Positions 37,879-47,003 of a DNA stretch of 64,000 nucleotides are shown here, piece after piece; the first letter of the stretch is position 1; each line of letters begins with the position of its first letter. The notes beneath the pieces are model-generated. The model was given only the letters and a program-made list of their open reading frames with translations, was not told the DNA's origin and did not search any database. The stretch lies in contig NZ_RPFZ01000001.1 in the NCBI RefSeq assembly GCF_003815535.1, positions 1,488,001-1,552,000 on the forward strand, given 5' to 3'. The position numbers and the translations under genes are program-made. Source of the stretch: Aurantiacibacter spongiae (GTDB lineage: Bacteria; Pseudomonadota; Alphaproteobacteria; Sphingomonadales; Sphingomonadaceae).

Positions 37879-38951
37879 GCGGCTTCCAGTCTCGCGAGCG
37901 CCCAGCTGGCCGCCTCGGCCACGACAGGATCAGGGTCGCCTGACAGCGTCCGGACCTGTTCCGCAAGGCCGGGGTCGCCGCTGTTTCCTGCCGCGATCAG
38001 GCAATTGCGGATGAAGCGATCGCGTCCGATCCGCTTGATGGGCGATCCGGAGAACGTCGCGCGGAATGCCGCATCGTCCAGTTTCAGCAGCTCTGCAAGA
38101 GACGGCGCGACCAGCTCCGGGCGGGGGGCGAAGGCGCGGTGGCGATGGGCCGTTCGGGCGAACTTGTTCCACGGGCATACCGCCAGACAATCGTCGCAAC
38201 CGTAGATGCGATTGCCGATCGCCTCCCGGAATTCCTCCGGGATCGGCCCCTTGTGCTCGATCGTGAGGTAGGAAATGCAGCGCCGCGCGTCGAGCCGATA
38301 GGGCTGCGGAAAGGCGTCGGTGGGGCAGGCGTCCTGGCATTTGCGGCACGAACCGCACAGGTCGCGATGGGGTTCGTCGGGTGTCAGTTCAAGCGTCGTG
38401 TAGATCGCGCCCAGGAACAGCCAGCTGCCGTGATCGCGGCTGACGAGATTGGTGTGCTTGCCCTGCCAGCCGACACCTGCTGCCTCGCCGAGGGGCTTTT
38501 CCATGACCGGCGCGGTATCGACGAATACCTTGAGCTGTGAGCCGGGTTCGCGCTCCACCAGCCAGCGGGCGAGGGCCTTGAGCGCCTTTTTCACCGTATC
38601 GTGATAGTCGCGCCCCTGCGCATAGACCGAAATGCGCGCCTTGTCGCCGCGGCCCTCCAGCGCCAGCGGATCCCCCTCGGGGGCATAGCTCATGCCAAGG
38701 GCAACGACGCTTCTCGCCGCTGGCCACATGCTTTGCGGACCTTGCCGTACGGTGGCGCGATCCGCCATCCAGCCCATGTCGCCATGCATTCCTTCGCCCA
38801 GCCACTCGTGGAGCCGATGCGCTCGCAGCGGATCGTCGGCGGCGGGCGCAATACCGCAGGCGGCGAAGCCGAGTTCGCGCGCCTTTGCCTTCAGCTCGGT
38901 TTCGAGGGAATTGGTGTCGGCTGCGTTAACCATGACAGGGGTGGGTTGCAT
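37875..38951 (-). CDS. queG: Epoxyqueuosine reductase
   Basis: QueG reduces epoxyqueuosine to queuosine in tRNA anticodons using cobalamin and two [4Fe-4S] clusters. The 358-residue protein has the catalytic Asp in [14 protein letters not shown] (D145), cluster ligands C199, C202, C205 and C209 in [12 protein letters not shown], and C252, C255 and C259 in [13 protein letters not shown], with C225 also conserved. The C-terminal 60 residues form a HEAT-like repeat. ATG at 38951 is chosen because GAGG precedes it. It is divergent from the ABC transporter, 27 bases away. Confidence 0.95.
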   Translation of the reverse strand: MQPTPVMVNAADTNSLETELKAKARELGFAACGIAPAADDPLRAHRLHEWLGEGMHGDMGWMADRATVRQGPQSMWPAARSVVALGMSYAPEGDPLALEGRGDKARISVYAQGRDYHDTVKKALKALARWLVEREPGSQLKVFVDTAPVMEKPLGEAAGVGWQGKHTNLVSRDHGSWLFLGAIYTTLELTPDEPHRDLCGSCRKCQDACPTDAFPQPYRLDARRCISYLTIEHKGPIPEEFREAIGNRIYGCDDCLAVCPWNKFARTAHRHRAFAPRPELVAPSLAELLKLDDAAFRATFSGSPIKRIGRDRFIRNCLIAAGNSGDPGLAEQVRTLSGDPDPVVAEAASWALARLEAA

Positions 38952-38978
38952 TCATGCCTCGCCATTAGCCAATAGCGC

Positions 38979-39959
38979 ATGGACATGGCGACAGGCGAAT
39001 TGCATGCGGACCCGGCGCTGACCCGCGACCTCGCGATAGAGGCACGCGGGCTGGTGAAGACCTTCGACGGCACGCGAGCGGTCGACGGGGTGGACCTCGC
39101 CGTGCCCGAAGGTGCGATCTACGGCATTCTCGGACCCAACGGGGCGGGCAAGACGACGACGCTCAGGATGCTGCTGGGAATCATCGACCCGGACGAGGGC
39201 TACCGGCGCGTTCTCGGGGCGGCCAACCCGCAGCATGTCGCGCGCCGTATCGGCTATCTGCCGGAAGAGCGCGGTCTCTATCCTTCCATGAAAAGCTACG
39301 AGGCGATCGCCTTCATGGGTGCGCTGCGCGGCGTGCCGCTTGCCGTGGGGCGCAGCCGGGGCCGGGCACTGATGCAGGAACACGGATTGGGCCACGCGGT
39401 CGAGCGGCAGATCCGCCAGTTGTCCAAGGGCATGGCGCAGACCGTGCAATTGCTCGGCACGCTGGTTCACGAGCCTAAACTGGTGGTGCTGGACGAGCCG
39501 TTTTCCGGCCTCGACGCCATCAACCAGGGTCATCTGGAGGACCTGATTCGCGGACTGGCGGATCGGGGTACGACAGTCATCTTCTCCACCCACGTCATCG
39601 CCCATGCAGAGCGGCTTTGCGAAGGCATCGCGATCATTGCCGGCGGCAAGGTTCCGTTCGCGGGCCGGGTCGACGAGGCGCGCGACCGCATTCCCGCGCA
39701 GGTTCGCCTGGAAACGCGCAAGCGCGGCGGCCCATGGCGCGCCGCCTTGCCGCACGATGCTCGCCGCGTCGGCGACTTCTGGTATTTTCCGCTGCCGGAA
39801 AGCGGCATCGAACCGTTGCTGCGCGCGCTTATCGATGGCGACGCGGGCATCCTCTCGCTGTCCATCGAACGGGCCGGACTGCACGACGCCTTCGTCGCGA
39901 TCGCCGGGGAAGCGGCTGCCCGAGACATGGTCGCGAACCGGACGGGGGAGCCGGCGTGA
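38979..39959 (+). CDS. ABC exporter ATP-binding protein (NatA-like)
   Basis: This 326-residue ATPase powers the membrane protein encoded next to it. Walker A GPNGAGKTTT lies at 52-61, the signature is LSKGMAQ (K in place of the second Gly/Ser), and Walker B is LVVLDEPFSGLD, with the switch His in FSTHVIAHAERL. The 100-residue C-terminal extension is typical of the DrrA/NatA group, which exports drugs, lipids or sodium. Substrate unknown. Its stop overlaps the permease GTG (GTGA). Confidence 0.92.
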   Translation: MDMATGELHADPALTRDLAIEARGLVKTFDGTRAVDGVDLAVPEGAIYGILGPNGAGKTTTLRMLLGIIDPDEGYRRVLGAANPQHVARRIGYLPEERGLYPSMKSYEAIAFMGALRGVPLAVGRSRGRALMQEHGLGHAVERQIRQLSKGMAQTVQLLGTLVHEPKLVVLDEPFSGLDAINQGHLEDLIRGLADRGTTVIFSTHVIAHAERLCEGIAIIAGGKVPFAGRVDEARDRIPAQVRLETRKRGGPWRAALPHDARRVGDFWYFPLPESGIEPLLRALIDGDAGILSLSIERAGLHDAFVAIAGEAAARDMVANRTGEPA

Positions 39960-41221
39960 GCGCCCCCGACGCGTCTGGCCGCCTCTCCCTGCCGCGTGCG
40001 GCCTGGACCGTCGCGCGGCGCGATTTCACCGCGATCCTGTTCAGCCGGGCCTTCATCTTCTTCCTGCTCGGACCGCTCTTTCCGGTCGCCGTGATGGCGC
40101 TTGCCGGTGGAGTAGGGGCCCAGGTACAGTCCGAGGCGGCGGCGGCCAATGTCGGCATCGCCATGCCGGGCGGCGAACTCGACGCCATGCTGGCTGCCCG
40201 CAACGAACTGGCGAACCGGATCGGTCCCGCCGTTCCCCCGATGATCGCCCTCGAACGGCTGGAACCGGGCGAACGCTTCGATCCGCGCGCGGTGCTCGAA
40301 TCGCGGGAAGGGAGCCTCGCGGGCATCGTCACCGGCACGCTCGCCGCGCCCGAACTGACCGCAACCGAGGGGCGGGCGGCGCGGTGGCAGGGGATGATCG
40401 GGCTGATCGCCGCGAACGCGGCGGAGGGCGGCTCGCGCCCCGTGCCGCCTGTCTCGACGCGGATCGTCGCGACCAGCGGCGCGTCGCAGAATACCGCTCG
40501 ACTGCATACCGCGCAGGGCGGGCAGTTGCTGCTGTTCCTGCTCATCATGCTGCTCGCCAGCATGGTGTTATCGAACCTGGTGGAAGAGAAGGGGAACAAG
40601 ATCATCGAGATCCTCGCCGCCGCCATACCGATGGACGCGGTGTTCGTCGGCAAGCTGTTCGCCATGCTCGGCATCTCCGCGGTCGGCATAGCGGTGTGGG
40701 GGACGACCGGCTTCGCCATCCTGGCGGCGGGCGGCGTGTCGCTCGCGGACTACGCCAATCCGGGCGTCGGCTGGCCGATGTTCTTCTGTCTTTTCGCGGT
40801 CTATTTCGGGATGGGCTATCTGCTGCTCGGCTCGATCTTCCTCGCCATCGGATCGCTGGCGACAACGGTGCGCGAGGTGCAGACCTTGTCCATGCCGGCA
40901 ACGATGTTCCAGATCATCGTGTTCTTCCTCGCCAGCCTTGCCGTGACCGACCGGAACGGCTGGATGGAGGCGGCCGCGATCCTGTTTCCGCTGAGCTCCC
41001 CGTTCGCGATGGTCGCACGCGCCGCCATGGACGAGGCGCTCTGGCCGCACGTGCTGGCGCTCGCCTGGCAGGCGCTTTGCGTGGCGATCTTCGTGCGCGT
41101 CGGATCCAACCTGTTCCGCCGCCGGGTGATGAAGTCCGGCCCGCAGGGTGCGAAGCGCGAAAGCCTGTTCTCCCGCCTCGGCAATGCGCTGTTCAGCAGA
41201 GGTTCGTCCGGGACGGCGTAG
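39956..41221 (+). CDS. ABC-2 type exporter permease (NatB-like)
   Basis: A 421-residue membrane protein starting at GTG 39956, coupled to the ATPase gene. One membrane helix near residue 30 (FIFFLLGPLFPVAVMALAG), then a large extracytoplasmic loop, then five helices from LLLFLLIMLLASMVLSNLVE onward. This matches the ABC-2 NatB/YhaP group. EEKGNKIIEILAAA is the usual cytoplasmic motif of the family. Together with the upstream ATPase it forms a complete exporter; the cargo is not known. Confidence 0.92.
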   Translation: MSAPDASGRLSLPRAAWTVARRDFTAILFSRAFIFFLLGPLFPVAVMALAGGVGAQVQSEAAAANVGIAMPGGELDAMLAARNELANRIGPAVPPMIALERLEPGERFDPRAVLESREGSLAGIVTGTLAAPELTATEGRAARWQGMIGLIAANAAEGGSRPVPPVSTRIVATSGASQNTARLHTAQGGQLLLFLLIMLLASMVLSNLVEEKGNKIIEILAAAIPMDAVFVGKLFAMLGISAVGIAVWGTTGFAILAAGGVSLADYANPGVGWPMFFCLFAVYFGMGYLLLGSIFLAIGSLATTVREVQTLSMPATMFQIIVFFLASLAVTDRNGWMEAAAILFPLSSPFAMVARAAMDEALWPHVLALAWQALCVAIFVRVGSNLFRRRVMKSGPQGAKRESLFSRLGNALFSRGSSGTA

Positions 41222-41231
41222 GATCGACGCG

Positions 41232-41735
41232 ATGATCGACACAGCCACCAGCCGCCGCTCCGCTCTCGCCGTTCTGGGAGGGGGCGCTTCCATCGCCGTG
41301 CTCGCCGCCTGCGGCAACAGCAGCACGGCGCAGGCTCAGGGCAGTTTTCCCGTATCGCGCAGCGAGGCCGAATGGCGCCGCCGCTTGAGCGCGCAGGAGT
41401 TTCGGGTGTTGCGGCAGGAGGCGACCGAACGCCCCTACAGCTCCCCCCTCAATGACGAGAAGCGCGCCGGGACATTCAGCTGCGCGGGCTGCGGCAATGC
41501 GGTCTATTCGAGCCGCACCAAGTTCGAAAGCGGTACCGGCTGGCCGAGCTTCTGGCAGTCGATCGACGACGGCGCGGTGGGCTATCGGACGGATCGCTCG
41601 CTCGGCTACGCGCGGCGGGAGGTGCATTGTGCCGATTGCGGCGGGCATCTGGGCCACGTCTTCAACGACGGCCCGCGCCCGACCGGCAAGCGACACTGTA
41701 TCAACGGTGTGGCGTTGGATTTCCGCCCGGCCTGA
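41232..41735 (+). CDS. msrB: Periplasmic methionine-R-sulfoxide reductase
   Basis: MsrB repairs oxidised methionine (R form). The 167-residue protein has the zinc CxxC pairs C84/C87 and C133/C136, and the catalytic C156 in RHCINGVALDF. The N-terminus carries a twin-arginine-like SRRSALAVLGG and a lipobox-like LAAC (C27), so it is predicted exported or lipid-anchored, protecting the envelope. Start at 41232 is the only good one. Its last 35 bases overlap the 3' end of the convergent membrane-protein gene. A matching MsrA is encoded at 59 kb. Confidence 0.94.
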   Translation: MIDTATSRRSALAVLGGGASIAVLAACGNSSTAQAQGSFPVSRSEAEWRRRLSAQEFRVLRQEATERPYSSPLNDEKRAGTFSCAGCGNAVYSSRTKFESGTGWPSFWQSIDDGAVGYRTDRSLGYARREVHCADCGGHLGHVFNDGPRPTGKRHCINGVALDFRPA

Positions 41736-43473
41736 CGGGATCGCGCACGCGATAAACGCGCAGCGCCCCGCTGGCGAAGTCGGGCGCCGGCTCGAGCCAG
41801 GCGGGCGGACGATTTGCGACAATCTCGCTAGCCAAGTTGTCTTTCTGCACTTGGGCGTAGATCGCGAAATCAGGTGCCGCGAGACAGGCGACGATATAAT
41901 CGACGTCAAGCAGGCGCGCTGTGCGCTGCATGACGTTTGCCGGACCAATGAAACCTGCGATAACCCTGTTCATCGGTATCTGGTTGCGATGATAGCCGGC
42001 AGCTACAACCGTATGACTGGTTTTTCCCAGTATCTCCGGCCCGGCGTCGAGGGGAGCTATCATCTTTCCCGGGCGAAGCGCCGCTAAACCCGCGTAATCG
42101 CAATTTCCTGACGCGAGTGGTGCGATCGACCCTGCACTCGGCATATATCGATCAAGGGGTTTGGCCATTGCCGTCGTGAAAATGGGAGTGGACATAGCGA
42201 TTACCGCAAGTGTTGCGGCAAAGCGCGCCACGGTCGACGATATGGCGCGGGCTTTCGGCAGCCACGTTCCCAACAGGATCGCTGCGAAGGGAATCGCAAG
42301 CAACTGCGCGATCACAGCACCGCGCATTACGACGAGCGAGAAAATAGACGCCGCCAGTGCAAGAACAGTCAGCAGGAACCACGCTAACGCGCGCCCATCA
42401 TGGGTTTGGCCGGTGCGGACTGCACTCCACCAGCCGGCTCCGACAATAAATAGCGGCATGATCAACATTACCATGACCGATGCGCTTTGTCTGTTGACAG
42501 GCAGGCCCTCGACAACATGGTCATACCAATAGGTTCGCAGAATAGGATCGAGCGACGCCATCGGATTCGCGGCGCAGGGGCCGAGAGCGGAAATACCAGC
42601 CACCAGGGCAGCAGTCCCGACCACACATAGCGCGACGAACCGACCCTTCGATCTACGTTGGCCTGGACCCAAGGGCATTGCGGCGGACAGTATTGCGGCT
42701 ATCGCGAAGGAAAGGACATGACCGGGCAGCACGATGTCGCAGTACCCCGCAGAGAAATCGGATACCGGCCTTGTTGTCAAAGAAAGCAGCGCGGTGCCCG
42801 CTGCTAGCGTACCGAGAAAGCATGGCAGAAGACGCTGCGCCGCCCACCAGTAGCGAATGCCGTAAAGTCCGGCAAAAACTGCAATGAGCGGCAATCCTTC
42901 CAGCGAAATTACGACCCATGCCGCCGCCGCCAGTCCCGACCCTGCCGCGGCCATGCGCCGATGGGACAAAGCCAGTGCCGCCGTAATCAGGGCTAGCGCC
43001 GCCTGAGGACCGTGATGATCAATTTCAAAAGGTACGAAAACGCTTGGCAATAGCGGAAACAGCGGCATTGCGAGCAGACCGATAGCAAACGGGAATGGTG
43101 CGAAATTCAGGCGGAGCATGATTGACCTGAGCGCGAACAGTACGGGAATTAGCCATAGCAGAGGTACGAATGCCATGCCCGCCGTTTCGCCGACGCTCGT
43201 GAAAGCGATTATAAGAGGCAGATCGACAAGGCGCGACCAGTGCATCGAAAAGCCCGCCGGATCGTTTATCCGGTATTGCGAAATATCCCACCAGCCCTGT
43301 CCATCCAATAAGGCACGAACTTCCAGAAGGCGCATCCAGTCATCCGTGCTTTCCGGTTCCCAGTCGAAATGCAGTTGGACGATCAGGCAGAGGGCGGCCC
43401 AAGCAGACCACGCGAGCAGCACTGCACGGGGGGAGCGCACCAAATCAGTGTCGAACAGGCTCGGCTTCGGCAC
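41701..43473 (-). CDS. Multi-pass GT-C-like membrane glycosyltransferase candidate
   Basis: A 590-residue protein with about 12 hydrophobic segments. It has DDWMRLLEVR after the first helix, a WSRLVDLPL motif and EIDHHGPQAALALITAALAL, which resemble the first loop and later motifs of STT3/PMT-like GT-C enzymes that use polyprenyl-phosphate sugars. The C-terminal third is soluble (AGLAALRPGKMIAPLD). It starts at GTG 43473, 9 bases after the gtrA stop. Third-position GC is visibly lower than in flanking genes, and the stop runs into msrB. Activity is inferred, not shown. Confidence 0.6.
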   Translation of the reverse strand: MPKPSLFDTDLVRSPRAVLLAWSAWAALCLIVQLHFDWEPESTDDWMRLLEVRALLDGQGWWDISQYRINDPAGFSMHWSRLVDLPLIIAFTSVGETAGMAFVPLLWLIPVLFALRSIMLRLNFAPFPFAIGLLAMPLFPLLPSVFVPFEIDHHGPQAALALITAALALSHRRMAAAGSGLAAAAWVVISLEGLPLIAVFAGLYGIRYWWAAQRLLPCFLGTLAAGTALLSLTTRPVSDFSAGYCDIVLPGHVLSFAIAAILSAAMPLGPGQRRSKGRFVALCVVGTAALVAGISALGPCAANPMASLDPILRTYWYDHVVEGLPVNRQSASVMVMLIMPLFIVGAGWWSAVRTGQTHDGRALAWFLLTVLALAASIFSLVVMRGAVIAQLLAIPFAAILLGTWLPKARAISSTVARFAATLAVIAMSTPIFTTAMAKPLDRYMPSAGSIAPLASGNCDYAGLAALRPGKMIAPLDAGPEILGKTSHTVVAAGYHRNQIPMNRVIAGFIGPANVMQRTARLLDVDYIVACLAAPDFAIYAQVQKDNLASEIVANRPPAWLEPAPDFASGALRVYRVRDPVRPGGNPTPHR

Positions 43474-43482
43474 AGTCGCCGG

Positions 43483-43890
43483 TCACCGAAACACTATGCG
43501 ACTGCGCAAGAGCCAAACCGCAACGAAACTGATCACGATCGCTACAAGTTTCGCGATGCGCGGATCTACGCCCACCACGCCGCCTGACCATACGATAGTT
43601 GTTGTCAGCATTAGTCCCAGAAGGGCGGAAGCGAGGAAGAGTGCTTTTTGTCGATGTCGAGCCGATCCAGCTTCCGCGAGACCACCGGAAAACACGGCGC
43701 GACTGCTGAGATTCCAGTGAACCGCGATACCAGCCGAATAGCTGACGGCGGACGCGGGCGCTGCCCAGGCGTCCAGACCCAGTAACACCAGGAAGCACCA
43801 ATAATCCATTGCGAGCGCACCTACGCTGGCGATGAGATAACGGACCAAAGTGGCGAGACCGCTTGCAGACTTGACATAGAGAAAATGCAT
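43483..43890 (-). CDS. GtrA family membrane protein
   Basis: This 135-residue protein has four membrane segments and the GtrA pattern: VRYLIASVGALAMDYWCFLV, SYSAGIAVHWNLSSRAVF and a final FVAVWLLRSRIVF. GtrA-like proteins move polyprenyl-phosphate sugars across the inner membrane for glycan side-chain addition. No adjacent GtrB (GT2) gene is visible, though the GT-C-like gene follows. Its ATG overlaps the stop of the preceding sulfatase gene by TAATG. Base composition is lower in GC than the flanks. Confidence 0.87.
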   Translation of the reverse strand: MHFLYVKSASGLATLVRYLIASVGALAMDYWCFLVLLGLDAWAAPASAVSYSAGIAVHWNLSSRAVFSGGLAEAGSARHRQKALFLASALLGLMLTTTIVWSGGVVGVDPRIAKLVAIVISFVAVWLLRSRIVFR

Positions 43891-45329
43891 TAGCCGGGTG
43901 ACCGCCCTGTTCTTGTTGGCGAATGACTAGCTATTTCGACCGGAATGCCGACCTTGTTATCGTGCTTCCACTTCAAAAACAGGAACGGCACGCGGTCTGG
44001 CGCGAACTGGCTTCGCTGTCGGTAGCCAAAATAGGGCGGCATGTGATCGCCTACGACGAGAATGTCCGTTTCCGGGAAGTCGCTAGCGGTAATTTCCTCT
44101 ACAAGTGCCTTCTCGAGTTGATCCCAAAGCGCGAACTGGCGGCAGATCATGGGGAAATCCCGAGCAAGGCCGAGGGAAATATCCTCGCAATGGTCGACAT
44201 CGAGATTCATTCCGGGCGGCACGGGTAGGTGCGAATTGACCGTCAGCCAGTAAACGAACTGAGGGTTCTTCGCCGCTTTAAGGTCCTTGGCGAGGATAGC
44301 GGGGATATCGCGATCGCAAACTCCCGGAAAAACGCCGCCACATTCGCGCGCGCCGCGCTCCCGCAGTTCGTCGGAAAACTCTTGATGCTGGAAACCGATG
44401 TTCGGATACCAAGTACGGCGATCGAAGAAGTTGCCGGTGAAACTATGATAGGCTCGAGTGTCGTATCCTTGGACGGCGAGCCTCGCCGGCAAGCAGGATT
44501 CGTCTTTAGCGTCGAGTACGTCATAATAGTCCCCCCACCGTCCGCACAACTCGCGAATTTCCCCGGCGGTCGTCGAGTTGAAATAGGTGGTATCGCCTAA
44601 GGTCAGATCGAACCGCTTTCGGATTGCAGGACTTTTGAACCGGGCGAACAGCAGGCGGGACATTTCCGGATTGCCCATCGGTTCGCCTAGGGATTCTACC
44701 ATGATAAGCATGAGATGGGGCTTCTTTCCCCCCGTGGGATGGGCAAAACCAGAAGCACCGCTCGCAGAACTGAACTGTGCGTCACTGTTCGCAATTCGAT
44801 TGTAATGTCCTCTCATGCCTTGACCTATCCAGTGGTCAACCGCGCCCAACGATAGGCTGACGAGGATCACGAAGAGGACGAGGCGAGTATCGTGAAAAGT
44901 TGTATCTTTGCGCAGGAGCTTAAGGGCGAGCCCAATGGTGCAGGCCAGAAAGACTGCACCGGAGAGGTATTCAGTCGATTCCGAAGGGTTGAGTTCGAGA
45001 AAGAACCGGACGGAATGCAATAACGAAGAGACGGCGAGATTGAACAGACCGGAAGTGAAACTTGCGACAGAGTAGGCCATCACGACAATGAAGGCTGCTG
45101 CTTTCACCCAATAGCTTGATTTGCGGACGAGTAGGCCTATCGCGGCTCCGGCGACGATCTCCCCAGACCGAGGTGGTGCTCCCAGAAGCCACATCGTTGC
45201 GAAGACCAGATTGGCAAGCACCACCCAGACGAGCAGCCAGATGGCCATTGCGCGTGCCTCACCGTTGGAGATCAGAATCTCCAGGGGCTTGCCGTTAGAC
45301 CCGGCGCCGGTAACAGGTACGCTCGCCAC
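43890..45329 (-). CDS. LTA-synthase-like sulfatase-fold membrane transferase
   Basis: A 479-residue protein: about five membrane helices up to residue 165, then an extracytoplasmic sulfatase-fold domain. LMLIMVESLGEPMG begins the domain, STTAGEIRELCG contains the likely catalytic Thr, and VVGDHMPPYFGY holds the Asp-His metal pair. This is the layout of LtaS, MdoB and phosphoethanolamine transferases, which put phosphoglycerol or similar groups on glycans or lipids. GTG at 45329 is one base after the flavoprotein stop. Lower GC than neighbours. Confidence 0.85.
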   Translation of the reverse strand: MASVPVTGAGSNGKPLEILISNGEARAMAIWLLVWVVLANLVFATMWLLGAPPRSGEIVAGAAIGLLVRKSSYWVKAAAFIVVMAYSVASFTSGLFNLAVSSLLHSVRFFLELNPSESTEYLSGAVFLACTIGLALKLLRKDTTFHDTRLVLFVILVSLSLGAVDHWIGQGMRGHYNRIANSDAQFSSASGASGFAHPTGGKKPHLMLIMVESLGEPMGNPEMSRLLFARFKSPAIRKRFDLTLGDTTYFNSTTAGEIRELCGRWGDYYDVLDAKDESCLPARLAVQGYDTRAYHSFTGNFFDRRTWYPNIGFQHQEFSDELRERGARECGGVFPGVCDRDIPAILAKDLKAAKNPQFVYWLTVNSHLPVPPGMNLDVDHCEDISLGLARDFPMICRQFALWDQLEKALVEEITASDFPETDILVVGDHMPPYFGYRQRSQFAPDRVPFLFLKWKHDNKVGIPVEIASHSPTRTGRSPG

Positions 45330-45330
45330 G

Positions 45331-46944
45331 TCAGGCCGCGCGGCGTTCTTCGCCAGATCCTGCGTCGGCAGCGACGCGGCCCGGCACTTCGCGCACCGAG
45401 GCGAGCGCGGCGGCCTGGTCCTCGCTGACCTTTCGACCTGCGATCGCCTTCTCTTCGCCCTCGTCTCCCGCCTCGTGATATTCGGCGTCCTCGTTGACGC
45501 ACCAGGTGTCGTAGACCCGCTCTCCGGCGAGGATGTTCTCGACCGTCAGCATGGCGGTCATCATCGCGTGGTCCTGGTTGTTGTAGCGGTGCATGCCGTT
45601 GCGGCCGACCAGGTGCAGCGTCGGGTGGCGCTCTTCCAGTTCCGTTCGCATCGCCTCGACATTGGCGGCATAGTCCTCGTCGTAGACGGGATAGGCCTTC
45701 TCCTGCCGCACGACGGCGCCGCCGATCACCTTGTCGGGGCTGACGAGGCCGAGAATATCCATTTCCGTCTTGGCCAGTTCGACGAGATCGTCGTCCGCCA
45801 TCGACCAGAGCCCGTCGCCCTCGAAGCAGAAATATTCCAGACCCACGCAGGCCACGTCCTCGTCCGGCACCATTTCGGGCGACCAGCTGCGGAAGTTCTG
45901 CACCCGGCCGACCTTCACCTTCGAATCGTGGATGTAGATCCAGTTATCCGGGAACAGATCCTCGCTGCGGATCATCAGCGCTACCGTCAGGAAGTCGCGA
46001 TATTTGAGGTTATTGGCTTGCAGCGTCGTGGCGGGCAACGGGTGGAGGCGCGCGGCGAGCTGGCGCATCGGCGCGGAACTGACGGCGTGCGCGGCCCGGA
46101 TCACGGTTTCGGCTCCGTCGGCGCTGGTCGCGGTCATGCGCCAGCCGCCCTGTCCGTCAGTCGCGAGCTGCTTCAACTCGCGACCCATGAGCACCTGGCC
46201 CATGCCGGATTGCTCGATACGGTCGCGCGCGGCTTCCCACATCATGCCGGGGCCGAGCCGTGGATAGCGGAAGGTCTCGAGCAGGGTCTTGGCCTGCGTG
46301 CCGCTGCCGTCGTTGAGCTTGTTGAGGCCGAGCGAACGCTTCAGACCGTCGACCACGGCGCCCCACAGGGACAGCCCCTTGATACGCTGCGCGGCCCAGT
46401 CGGCGCTCATCTCGTTGCACGGCATTCCCCACACCTTTTCGGTGTAGGTCTTGAAGAAGATCGAATAGAGCTTCTTGCCGAACTGGTTGCTGGTCCAGTC
46501 CTCGAAGCTGCGGATGTCGCGCTTCGGAAAGGCCTTCGCCTTGACATAGCTCGCCATGCACATGGTGGACCGCAAGATGCCGAGATTCCACAGCGCCTCG
46601 AACGCGCGCAACGGGTAGGAATAGAACTTGCCCTCGTAATAGATGCGGCTCATCCGGGGGCGCTGGATGAAGTCGTCGGGCAGGATCTCGTTCCACAGGT
46701 CGACGACTTGCTGGCTCTTCGAGAAGAAGCGGTGGCCGCCGATGTCGAAGCGATAGCCGTCGTGCTCTACAGTGCGGCTGATGCCGCCCACGTAAGTCTC
46801 GTCGCGCTCGATGATGGCGACGGTCTTGCCCGCCTTGGCGAGCAGATAGCCTGCGGTAAGGCCGGCCGGTCCGGCCCCGACGATGGCGACATCGACGACC
46901 GCTTCGTCAGCCGCCGCGACCCCAGCTATTGAACTGTTCTGCAT
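45331..46944 (-). CDS. UDP-galactopyranose-mutase-like FAD oxidoreductase
   Basis: A 537-residue flavoprotein with the FAD motif [20 protein letters not shown] near residues 19-38, [20 protein letters not shown] and a C-terminal [19 protein letters not shown]. It groups with the UGM/protoporphyrinogen-oxidase-like NAD(P)-binding proteins often found in polysaccharide clusters. A mutase or other sugar-redox role is a guess. Composition is typical of the chromosome. It begins a run of four genes on the same strand, each within ten bases of the next. The last 60 residues are acidic and low in complexity. Confidence 0.85.
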   Translation of the reverse strand: MQNSSIAGVAAADEAVVDVAIVGAGPAGLTAGYLLAKAGKTVAIIERDETYVGGISRTVEHDGYRFDIGGHRFFSKSQQVVDLWNEILPDDFIQRPRMSRIYYEGKFYSYPLRAFEALWNLGILRSTMCMASYVKAKAFPKRDIRSFEDWTSNQFGKKLYSIFFKTYTEKVWGMPCNEMSADWAAQRIKGLSLWGAVVDGLKRSLGLNKLNDGSGTQAKTLLETFRYPRLGPGMMWEAARDRIEQSGMGQVLMGRELKQLATDGQGGWRMTATSADGAETVIRAAHAVSSAPMRQLAARLHPLPATTLQANNLKYRDFLTVALMIRSEDLFPDNWIYIHDSKVKVGRVQNFRSWSPEMVPDEDVACVGLEYFCFEGDGLWSMADDDLVELAKTEMDILGLVSPDKVIGGAVVRQEKAYPVYDEDYAANVEAMRTELEERHPTLHLVGRNGMHRYNNQDHAMMTAMLTVENILAGERVYDTWCVNEDAEYHEAGDEGEEKAIAGRKVSEDQAAALASVREVPGRVAADAGSGEERRAA

Positions 46945-46956
46945 GAAACCAGACCC

Positions 46957-46977
46957 CCGTTAACTGTCCTGAACGGG
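46957..46977 (-). promoter_or_regulatory. Hairpin overlapping the ribosome site of the UGM-like gene
   Basis: CCCGTT and AACGGG form a 6-bp stem with a 9-base loop in the mRNA. The right arm runs into GGGGGT, the likely ribosome site 9 bases before the ATG at 46944. It may hide the site or act as an operator. Confidence 0.35.
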
Positions 46978-47003
46978 AGTGAAGGAAATTGGTTATGAAG
47001 AGG

